6,794 bases of DNA, taken from Bacteroidota bacterium. Its GTDB lineage: Bacteria > Bacteroidota > Bacteroidia > Cytophagales > Cyclobacteriaceae. The translations under genes and the position numbers were made by a program. How positions within the stretch are numbered: the first letter of the stretch is position 1; every line of letters begins with the position of its first letter. The stretch lies in the NCBI GenBank assembly GCA_027297025.1, contig JAPUIM010000195.1, forward strand, positions 1-6,794. Reading direction: 5' to 3'. The notes below the pieces were generated by a model. It saw only the letters and a list, made by a program, of their open reading frames with translations, was not told the origin of the DNA and ran no database searches. Positions 1-6,154 of this stretch are shown piece by piece.

Positions 1-1
1 C

Positions 2-1465
2 TTAAAACCAGATATAGATCAATTTGAGAAACAAATAGCCATCAAAGGCTTGGCCAAAGAGAAACGTGAAATTCTCCATGAAGTTTTGATCCAACAATAC
101 GAGGGATTAGAAAAGGCTAAAGCTTTATCTGCCAATATTCAATTACTAATAAAGGAAAACACCTATACCATTACCACCGGACATCAACTCAATATTTTTA
201 GTGGACCTCTTTATTTCATTTATAAGATAGTAACTGTTATCAATATCTGTCAAAAGCTTCAAGACAGATTCCCCGATTGCCATTTTGTGCCCATTTACTG
301 GATGGCCAGTGAAGACCACGACTTTGAAGAAATAAATCACTTTCACCTATGGGGCAAAAAATATCAATGGGAAACCTCCCAATCGGGTGCAGTTGGACGT
401 TTTAAACTGGATTCCTCGCTTCAATCGATTCTTTCCGATCTACCGGAAAAGGTAGCGTTATTCGAAGAGGCTTACGGAAAATCTTCCAATTTAGCTGAGG
501 CAACCCGGCATTTCTCTAATCAACTTTTTGGAAATAAGGGACTGGTAGTACTTGATGCTGATTGCCCCCAATTAAAATCCCTATTTAAAGAAATTATCCA
601 GGACGATTTACTCAATCATCGGGCCAATGATATGGTGGAATCAACCTCTACCAAGATATCGGATCAAGGGTACAAAGTACAAGTATATCCCCGTTCCATC
701 AACTTTTTTTATTTGGACAATGGTACGCGGGAAAGATGGATAAGGGAAGATGGAAAACTGAAAGCTAGAAACACGGATGTGTCCCTTACCGAAGAAGAAG
801 CTATCGATTGGGTAAATAAGCACCCGGAAAAGTTCAGCCCCAATGTGATTTTACGTCCGCTGTACCAGGAATTGATATTACCAAATCTAGCCTATATAGG
901 AGGTTCTGCAGAAGTTGCTTATTGGTTACAGTTAAAAAAGGTGTTCGATCATTACAAGATACCCTTTCCGATATTATTGCCTAGAAATTTTGCCTTGATC
1001 TTAAACAAAGGAAATGTCAAGAAGCTGGAGAAGTTTGATCTGAAGGCCAAAGACTTGTTTTTAGAAAAACAAGGTTTAAAGAATTTATACCTCAAACGTC
1101 ATTTGGATAACCCAATTGAATTGGAGCAGGAGATAAAAGGGCTAAATGAAATTTTCGATTCGGTGAAGGAAAAGGCAGCAACCGTCGACAAAAGCCTGGA
1201 AGGATTTATTGGAGCAGAAGCACAGAGATCATTAAAAAGTTTGGAAAATATCCAAAAAAGACTTCACAAGGCCGAAGAGCAAAGTCATGAAATATCATTG
1301 AAACAGATAGAGGGACTAAAGGAAAAATTATTTCCCCAAGGGAGACTCCAGGAACGTTGGGACAATTTCCTGAACTTTTATATCAATAACCCGGAGTTTA
1401 TCCAAGATGTCATCAACTGTTTGGACCCATTCGATTTTAGGTTTCATATTCTTATTGAAGATTAA
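2..1465 (+). CDS. bshC: BshC, bacillithiol biosynthesis cysteine-adding enzyme (5' partial)
   Basis: BshC is the putative ligase that joins L-cysteine to glucosaminyl-malate in the last step of bacillithiol synthesis, giving the main low-molecular-weight thiol of many Firmicutes and Bacteroidota; it is cytosolic. The reading frame is open from base 2, so the start lies before the window; the TTG at 50 is in frame but only an internal Leu codon. About 487 residues are visible against roughly 520-540 in the family, so a few dozen N-terminal residues are missing. Family landmarks are the TTGHQLNIFSGPLY loop (about 173-214), WMASEDHDFEEINHF (about 299-343), PEKFSPNVILRPLYQE (about 824-871) and IGGSAEVAYW. 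A charged, helix-forming region near 1100-1310 matches the C-terminal coiled coil of the family. The gene ends in TAA four bases from the convergent mnmD. No bshA or bshB is in the window. Identity is based on recognised family motifs and is strong. Confidence 0.95.
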   Translation, partial: LKPDIDQFEKQIAIKGLAKEKREILHEVLIQQYEGLEKAKALSANIQLLIKENTYTITTGHQLNIFSGPLYFIYKIVTVINICQKLQDRFPDCHFVPIYWMASEDHDFEEINHFHLWGKKYQWETSQSGAVGRFKLDSSLQSILSDLPEKVALFEEAYGKSSNLAEATRHFSNQLFGNKGLVVLDADCPQLKSLFKEIIQDDLLNHRANDMVESTSTKISDQGYKVQVYPRSINFFYLDNGTRERWIREDGKLKARNTDVSLTEEEAIDWVNKHPEKFSPNVILRPLYQELILPNLAYIGGSAEVAYWLQLKKVFDHYKIPFPILLPRNFALILNKGNVKKLEKFDLKAKDLFLEKQGLKNLYLKRHLDNPIELEQEIKGLNEIFDSVKEKAATVDKSLEGFIGAEAQRSLKSLENIQKRLHKAEEQSHEISLKQIEGLKEKLFPQGRLQERWDNFLNFYINNPEFIQDVINCLDPFDFRFHILIED

Positions 1466-1469
1466 TAAA

Positions 1470-2159
1470 TTATGATTTGATGGCCCTGACCATCTCTTTT
1501 TTACCGGGTGGTCCATCAAGGGTTTCAACAACAAAGCCAATTTCATTTAAATCTCTTTTAAATTTTCCTTGGGCGCAATAGGTCACCATGATTGCATTTG
1601 GGAGCATCAATTGATAGATCTTTGATAACACTTCGGCCGTCCACATTTCCGGTTGTTTATTGGGGGCAAAGGCATCGAAATACACCAAATGAAAGCCATC
1701 ACCACCAGAGGGGAATGTTTGAATGGTTTCAGTGGACTTAAAAATGTGAAAATTATTATCCATTTGTATCCAGCGATTTTGCGGTGTTGCATGCAATTTC
1801 ATCAATGATTGCCGAGCATGGGATAAATTCTTGAGGTAAGAAGCATAATTTAATTTTTCCACAAAATCAGCTGGAAGTGGGTAAGGTTCTATGGCAGTGT
1901 ACTTCACTAGAATTTGGGGAATAATTACTTTTTCCCATGTCAATAGTGCATTTAGCCCTGTTCCAAGACCCACTTCAAGAATATTCATTTTGGGTATCTT
2001 GTTAATCAAAACATCCAATCCTTGATGGATAAAAACATGCTTCGATTCGGTTATAGCACCATGATGGGAATGGTAGGTTTCGTCCAATGAGGGTATAGCG
2101 ATGGTATGTGACCCATCAGATGTTTTGATGAGCTTTAAATCTTTGAATGAACAGCACAC
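1470..2159 (-). CDS. mnmD: MnmD, tRNA (5-aminomethyl-2-thiouridine)-methyltransferase, stand-alone
   Basis: This is an SAM-dependent methyltransferase predicted to convert nm5(s2)U to mnm5(s2)U at wobble position 34 of tRNAs, a cytosolic reaction that supports decoding of A/G-ending codons. The 229-residue protein corresponds to the methyltransferase half of E. coli MnmC (DUF752 family). It lacks the FAD oxidase half, as in other stand-alone members. Visible landmarks are LKTSDGSHT-like LIKTSDGSHT (10-19), LDETYHSHHGAITESKHVF (25-43), SAM-binding motif I EVGLGTGLNALLT (62-74), acidic E91 after strand 2, FDAFAPNKQPEMW (161-173), TYCAQGKFKRDL (193-204) and GPPGKKEMVRA (217-226). The start is GTG at 2159; the first nine residues are not family-like, but no ATG, GTG or TTG lies nearer the conserved LIKTSDGS, and no ribosome binding site is evident. 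It is the last gene of a leftward operon, five bases after ispF. Confidence 0.92.
   Translation of the reverse strand: MCCSFKDLKLIKTSDGSHTIAIPSLDETYHSHHGAITESKHVFIHQGLDVLINKIPKMNILEVGLGTGLNALLTWEKVIIPQILVKYTAIEPYPLPADFVEKLNYASYLKNLSHARQSLMKLHATPQNRWIQMDNNFHIFKSTETIQTFPSGGDGFHLVYFDAFAPNKQPEMWTAEVLSKIYQLMLPNAIMVTYCAQGKFKRDLNEIGFVVETLDGPPGKKEMVRAIKS
1479..1502 (+). terminator. Candidate intrinsic terminator for bshC, inside the mnmD 3' end
   Basis: GATGG (1479-1483) can pair with CCATC (1490-1494) around a 6-base loop, followed by TCTTTTTT (1495-1502). It begins 14 bases after the bshC stop codon and has the right orientation for rightward transcripts. The stem is only 5 bp, and the same bases encode the conserved KKEMVRA end of MnmD on the other strand, so the hairpin could be a by-product of coding. 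No comparable T-tract hairpin was seen for the leftward operon within the bshC 3' end. Confidence 0.35.
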
Positions 2160-2164
2160 GGGCT

Positions 2165-2650
2165 TTATTCCTGGTAAATCAACACCGTGGCATAGGCGGC
2201 AATTCCTTCTTCCTTACCTACAAAACCCAATTTTTCGGTGGTGGTGGCCTTAATAGAAATAAGGTCGGTGCCAACTTCTAGAATTTGTGATATGCAATCC
2301 TGCATTTGTGGGATATAAGCGCTGATTTTTGGGGCCTGGAGGCATAAAGTGGTGTCAACATTGCCCACCTTGTAATTCCGTTCCGTCAATAATTCCATCA
2401 CATTTTTAAGTAGAATTTTGCTGTCGATGTCCTTGAACTCAGGATCATTATCAGGAAAATGGTAGCCGATATCGCGCAAATTGGCAGCCCCCAACAACGC
2501 GTCGCAAATTACATGTAACAAAACATCCGCATCAGAATGCCCCACCGCTCCCTTGTGATGTTCAATTTTAATGCCTCCAATCCATAGGTCATATCCTTTT
2601 TTTAGCTGATGTACATCATAGCCGGATCCAACCCGTATATTCGTCTTCAT
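2165..2650 (-). CDS. ispF: IspF, 2-C-methyl-D-erythritol 2,4-cyclodiphosphate synthase
   Basis: IspF cyclises 4-diphosphocytidyl-2-C-methylerythritol 2-phosphate to methylerythritol 2,4-cyclodiphosphate with release of CMP, in the non-mevalonate (MEP) route to isoprenoids. It acts in the cytosol as a homotrimer with active sites between subunits. The 161-residue protein has full family length. Zinc ligands correspond to D12 and H14 in GSGYDVH and H46 in ADVLLHVICDALLGA. HSDAD (38-42), the DIGYHFPDNDP substrate loop (60-70), GNVDTTLCLQAPK (96-108) and the CDP-contacting KATTTEKLGFVG (134-145) are all present, so it looks intact and catalytic. The ATG start at 2650 directly abuts the TAA of the upstream M16 gene, with no Shine-Dalgarno sequence, which suggests co-transcription and probably coupled translation. 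No other MEP-pathway gene is in the window. Confidence 0.97.
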   Translation of the reverse strand: MKTNIRVGSGYDVHQLKKGYDLWIGGIKIEHHKGAVGHSDADVLLHVICDALLGAANLRDIGYHFPDNDPEFKDIDSKILLKNVMELLTERNYKVGNVDTTLCLQAPKISAYIPQMQDCISQILEVGTDLISIKATTTEKLGFVGKEEGIAAYATVLIYQE

Positions 2651-3886
2651 TTATTTGGTTTTGTAATATAAAACAGAAGCATTAGAAGGTAGTAATGTGG
2701 TTTTTGCCCAATGCTGAATCTCATCCACAGTTACACTCTGAATAATCCGGGCCTCTTTGTTGATCCAATGGGCATCTCCCAAATTGGCCGAATAGGCCAA
2801 ACTCATGGCCCTTGTCAATACCTCCATTTCAGAAAATATCAAATCCGACTCAGCTTGATTCTTAACCTTTTGCAATTCCAATTCCGGTACAGGTTTAGTT
2901 ACCATTGTATGAAGGATCTTTTCAACGGCACTTTCTCCTTGCTCCAAACTGAACTCGCTATTCAATTTCCCATGGATAATCAATAGGCCAGGCTCCGTGG
3001 ATCCTGTAACATAGGCGCCGATTTGATTAAACATCTTTTTGTGATATACCAACTCCTCATATAAACGAGAAGTCTTTCCCCGGCCTAATATGTCACCCAA
3101 CAGATCAACAATAAAATACTCTTTGGACAACCTCCGGGGCATATGAAAGGTCATATAAATAGCATCTAAAGGTACGTCCCCCTGTATGGTGACGGTTCTT
3201 TTTTTGGACTGTTGAGGTTCTTTAGGTAAATTCCTTAGATATTTTTCCCCGCCGGGAATGGATCCAAACCATTTTTGGGAGAGTTCTACCGTTTGATCCA
3301 AATTGACATCTCCTGCCAGAACCATGATAGCATTATTTGGTCTGTAGAATTTGTAAAAAAAATGTTTAACATCTTCCATTTCTACCGCATCAATTTGCTC
3401 TGTATTTTTCCCAATAGTCGCCCACTGATAGGGATGGACTTTATAAGCCAATGGCCTTAAATCAAGCCACACATCCCCATACGGTTGATTGAGATAATGC
3501 TGTTTAAATTCCTCAATGACCACTTTTTTTTGAGTATCTAAAACCTTCTGATCAAATGAAAGTCCCAACATTCGGTCAGATTCCAGCCAAAAGGCAGTTT
3601 CCAGGTTGGCTGATGGCACGGAAAGATAATAATTGGTAATATCATTGGTAGTGAATGCATTGTTTTCTCCACCTACCCTTTGCAAGGGCTCATCATACGA
3701 CGGAACATTTTTTGAACCACCAAACATTAAATGCTCAAACAAATGAGCGAAACCAGTCTTATTTTTATCCTCATCCTTAGCCCCAACATCATAAAGGATG
3801 TTCATCACCGCTATCGGGGATGAGTGGTCCTCATGAACTAAAACTTCTAGTCCGTTATCCAGGGAAAAACTCTCAAATTCGATCAT
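2651..3886 (-). CDS. M16B-family zinc metallopeptidase (catalytic-type subunit)
   Basis: This 411-residue protein belongs to the insulinase/pitrilysin family M16, the short two-domain form (M16B) related to mitochondrial processing peptidase beta; full-length family members cut peptides inside a two-half chamber. The inverted zinc motif HLFEH is at 48-52, with the third ligand probably E126 in VVIEEF (122-127). The HPYQWATIG segment (151-159), the FYRPNNAIMVLAGDV segment (179-193) and the start of the second domain near 225-300 with TSRLYEEL (272-279) follow family order. There is no signal peptide or membrane segment, so it is probably cytoplasmic, unlike the exported M16 pairs common in Bacteroidota. 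The Arg/Tyr pair that follows SRL in many M16 second halves appears to be replaced by V280 and N287. It is the first gene of the leftward operon with ispF and mnmD. The substrate is unknown. Confidence 0.9.
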   Translation of the reverse strand: MIEFESFSLDNGLEVLVHEDHSSPIAVMNILYDVGAKDEDKNKTGFAHLFEHLMFGGSKNVPSYDEPLQRVGGENNAFTTNDITNYYLSVPSANLETAFWLESDRMLGLSFDQKVLDTQKKVVIEEFKQHYLNQPYGDVWLDLRPLAYKVHPYQWATIGKNTEQIDAVEMEDVKHFFYKFYRPNNAIMVLAGDVNLDQTVELSQKWFGSIPGGEKYLRNLPKEPQQSKKRTVTIQGDVPLDAIYMTFHMPRRLSKEYFIVDLLGDILGRGKTSRLYEELVYHKKMFNQIGAYVTGSTEPGLLIIHGKLNSEFSLEQGESAVEKILHTMVTKPVPELELQKVKNQAESDLIFSEMEVLTRAMSLAYSANLGDAHWINKEARIIQSVTVDEIQHWAKTTLLPSNASVLYYKTK

Positions 3887-3903
3887 TGAAATTCAAAATT
3901 GTT

Positions 3904-3937
3904 CAAAATTAAAAAATAAGGTGAATCTTTTCGAAAA
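3904..3937 (-). promoter_or_regulatory. Predicted promoter for the M16-ispF-mnmD operon
   Basis: Read leftward, TAATTTTG (complement of 3904-3911) matches the Bacteroidota -7 box TAnnTTTG exactly. A weak -33 candidate, TTCG within the palindrome TTTTCGAAAA (3928-3937), lies about 20 bases further upstream. Transcription would start near 3897-3900, giving a leader of only about 10-15 bases before the ATG at 3886. AATTTTGAA occurs twice in a row here (3892-3900 and 3902-3910, read on the minus strand); one copy overlaps the -7 box. Confidence 0.5.
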
Positions 3938-3958
3938 ATGTCCAAAGCTTTACTTTTG
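3928..3958 (+). promoter_or_regulatory. Predicted promoter for the E1 alpha-beta gene
   Basis: TACTTTTG at 3951-3958 is an exact match to the Bacteroidota -7 box TAnnTTTG. TTTT at 3928-3931, a three-of-four match to the -33 TTTG element, stands 19 bases upstream. The expected start of transcription is around 3963-3967, which leaves a leader of roughly 11-15 bases before the ATG at 3978, with no Shine-Dalgarno sequence. The -33 region is shared with the divergent operon. Confidence 0.55.
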
Positions 3959-3977
3959 CTAATATATCCAACCGTTC

Positions 3978-5954
3978 ATGAAGTTCAAACGTCAGAATTT
4001 AACCAATCAATTATTGCTCGATCTGTATAAGGCCCTAATGGAGCCCAGAATGATTGAAGAAAAAATGTCCATTTTACTCCGTCAGGGAAAAATCAGCAAA
4101 TGGTTTTCAGGGATTGGACAAGAGGCCATATCAATTGGAGCGGCCTTGGCTTTAGAACACGATGAATTCATTCTGCCTATGCACCGTAACTTGGGAATAT
4201 TCACAGCCAGGAATATCCCATTGCATAGATTATTCGCTCAGTTTCAGGGCAAGAATTCAGGGTTTACCAAAGGTCGGGATAGAAGCTTTCATTTTGGTTC
4301 TATGGAGCATCACATTGTGGGAATGATATCACATTTAGGACCCCAGATGTCCATTGCCGATGGGATTGCACTAGCTCATCGATTAAAGAAGGAAAAAAAG
4401 GTTACCCTGGTATTCTGTGGGGATGGAGCCAGTAGCGAAGGAGAATTTCACGAAGCATTGAATGTGGCAGCAGTGTGGGATTTACCGGTGATTTTTCTGA
4501 TTGAAAATAACGGGTATGGTCTATCAACCCCCAATGCAGAACAGTTCAAATTCAAAAGTTTCCAGGATAAAGGTCCGGCTTATGGAATAAAAACCGTCAA
4601 GGTAGATGGGAATAACCTGTTGGATGTGTATACAAAGATCCAATCACTGGCTAAAGCCATAAGAAAAAAACCTCATCCTGTACTGGTTGAAGCCATTACC
4701 TTCAGAATGCGGGGTCATGAAGAAGCCTCCAGCACCAAATATGTACCACCCCAGTTGATGGAATCATGGGCCAAAAAGGATCCTGTGGACAATTATCAAG
4801 CTTACCTTATAAAGGAGGGTGTCCTAACTCCTGGCAAAATAGAAGCCATAACAAAGGAAATTAAACAGAAGATTGAATCCGGACTAGAAAAGGCATATGC
4901 TGAAGGTGCTCCTCAAGCTGATGCTGCCAGAGAACTGAGTGACGTATTTGCCTCCTACGAACCTAAACTTATTCAACCTAACGCTTCTCCCAGGAACAAA
5001 CAGCGGTTTGTAGATGCGCTATCCTCCGGATTAAAACTAGCTATGGAAAAATTTCCCAACCTCATTCTAATGGGTCAGGACATTGCTGAATACGGAGGGG
5101 TGTTTAAGGTCACTGAAGGTTTGGTTGAAACCTTTGGTAAAGAAAGAGTAAGAAATACTCCTATATGTGAATCAGCCATTATTGGGACAGGGCTGGGCTT
5201 ATCCATTCATGGTTATAAGAGCATGATCGAAATGCAGTTTGCTGATTTCGTATCCTGTGGATTTAATCAAATAGTGAACAACCTGGCCAAGATACATTAC
5301 CGATGGGGACAAAATGCAGATGTAGTGATACGTATGCCCACCGGGGCAGGATTAGGTGCCGGACCTTTCCATTCGCAATCCAATGAAGCTTGGTTTTTTC
5401 ACACCCCGGGATTGAAGATATTTTACCCATCTGATCCACTGGATGCTAAAGGTTTGTTGTTGGCAGCTTTTGAAGATCCTAATCCAGTTTTGTTTTTTGA
5501 ACATAAAGCTCTGTACCGTGCCGTCTCTGGCCCGGTACCGGAAGGCTACTATACAACAGCTGTGGGAAAATCCAAATTAGTAACTATAGGTGATGATATT
5601 TCCATTATCACCTATGGAATGGGAGTGCATTGGGCGCTTGATCTGCTCAAATCTGAAAAAATGAATGCGGACTTACTGGATTTAAGGACCCTGGTACCCT
5701 GGGATAAAGAAGGAATTTTTAATTCGGTGAAGAAGACTGGTAAAGTGCTGATCTTGCATGAAGATTGTATAACCGGTGGTATTGGGGCAGAGATTGCCGC
5801 TTGGATCAGTGAAAATTGTTTTGAGTATTTGGATGGTCCGGTAATGCGTGAAGCAAGCCTCGATACTGCGGTTCCTTTTTCATCCAACCTGGAGGACGAT
5901 TTTCTTCCTCAGCGGCGGTTGAAGGATAAACTCTATACTTTGATAGAATACTAA
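3978..5954 (+). CDS. 2-oxoacid dehydrogenase E1 component, fused alpha and beta subunits
   Basis: This is a thiamine-diphosphate-dependent E1 of a 2-oxoacid dehydrogenase complex, which decarboxylates a 2-oxoacid and passes the acyl group to the lipoyl arm of E2. Residues 1 to about 330 are the alpha subunit: KISKWFSGIGQEA (38-50), MHRNLG (68-73), FTKGRDRSFHFG (96-107), the ThDP motif from CGDG (147-150) to ENNGYG (176-181), and RMRGHEEASSTKY (243-255) in the phosphorylation-loop position. After a short linker near 330-342 the beta subunit follows, with GQDIAEYGGVF (366-376), E398 in CESAIIG as the probable ThDP-activating glutamate, H465 in GPFHSQS (462-468) and the transketolase C-terminal domain near 530-650 ending ASLDTAVPF. 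At 658 residues it is a complete single-ORF fusion of a kind known in Bacteroidota. The substrate is uncertain: branched-chain oxoacids (2-oxoisovalerate type) are more likely than pyruvate. E2 and E3 are not in the window. Confidence 0.93.
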   Translation: MKFKRQNLTNQLLLDLYKALMEPRMIEEKMSILLRQGKISKWFSGIGQEAISIGAALALEHDEFILPMHRNLGIFTARNIPLHRLFAQFQGKNSGFTKGRDRSFHFGSMEHHIVGMISHLGPQMSIADGIALAHRLKKEKKVTLVFCGDGASSEGEFHEALNVAAVWDLPVIFLIENNGYGLSTPNAEQFKFKSFQDKGPAYGIKTVKVDGNNLLDVYTKIQSLAKAIRKKPHPVLVEAITFRMRGHEEASSTKYVPPQLMESWAKKDPVDNYQAYLIKEGVLTPGKIEAITKEIKQKIESGLEKAYAEGAPQADAARELSDVFASYEPKLIQPNASPRNKQRFVDALSSGLKLAMEKFPNLILMGQDIAEYGGVFKVTEGLVETFGKERVRNTPICESAIIGTGLGLSIHGYKSMIEMQFADFVSCGFNQIVNNLAKIHYRWGQNADVVIRMPTGAGLGAGPFHSQSNEAWFFHTPGLKIFYPSDPLDAKGLLLAAFEDPNPVLFFEHKALYRAVSGPVPEGYYTTAVGKSKLVTIGDDISIITYGMGVHWALDLLKSEKMNADLLDLRTLVPWDKEGIFNSVKKTGKVLILHEDCITGGIGAEIAAWISENCFEYLDGPVMREASLDTAVPFSSNLEDDFLPQRRLKDKLYTLIEY

Positions 5955-5969
5955 TATTGTATACCTTTA
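5939..5969 (+). promoter_or_regulatory. Possible promoter for the tandem-repeat protein gene
   Basis: TTTG at 5939-5942 and TACCTTTA at 5962-5969 are separated by 19 bases. This fits the Bacteroidota -33/-7 pattern with one mismatch in the -7 box. It overlaps the last codons of the E1 gene and would give a leader of about 85 bases before the ATG at 6062. The 107-base gap between the genes holds no convincing terminator, so read-through from E1 is also possible. Confidence 0.3.
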
Positions 5970-6061
5970 AAAGATTCAATTATTTACCTGATTTACAACA
6001 TTCGGCTATTCGGCCCTTAGATTCCTTTAGTTTGCCAAACATATCATTCCGTATATCGGTG

Positions 6062-6154
6062 ATGTTTTTATATGGCTTGGTCCAAAAAATAATTGGCCGA
6101 GGAGTGATTATTGGTTGCCTCATCTGTTTAGCTTTTAACTTTAACTCCCTTGCC
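6062..6154 (+). other. Predicted Sec signal peptide of the repeat protein
   Basis: Residues 1-31 have an n-region containing K9 and R13, a hydrophobic core VIIGCLICLAF (15-25) and a likely signal peptidase I site at NSLA|QQ after A31. Ser at -3 and Ala at -1 fit the usual small-residue rule, and a start of the mature protein at QQK is common in Bacteroidota exported proteins. Export to the periplasm, outer membrane or exterior is inferred. Confidence 0.75.

Noticed and set aside
50..52. TTG at 50 as the start codon of bshC
   Set aside because: The frame stays open to base 2, and the upstream residues (LKPDIDQFEKQIAIKG) continue the expected N-terminal region of BshC, so this is an internal Leu codon of a truncated gene.
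2711..3460. Short rightward open frames (2711-2986 and 3275-3460) inside the M16 gene
   Set aside because: Both are antisense to conserved M16 coding sequence and show no domain or credible start context.
3892..3910. Direct repeat TTCAAAATT x2 as a regulator binding site
   Set aside because: It is AT-rich, only two copies, and overlaps the predicted -7 box; chance or promoter constraint explains it well enough.
6004..6015. GGC/GCC hairpin after the E1 gene as a terminator
   Set aside because: The stem is only 3 bp and no T-tract follows it.
6107..6118. IIGC (residues 16-19) of the repeat protein as a lipobox
   Set aside because: Too few hydrophobic residues precede the Cys and a long hydrophobic run follows it; the SLA|QQ site at residue 31 fits a normal signal peptidase I substrate better.
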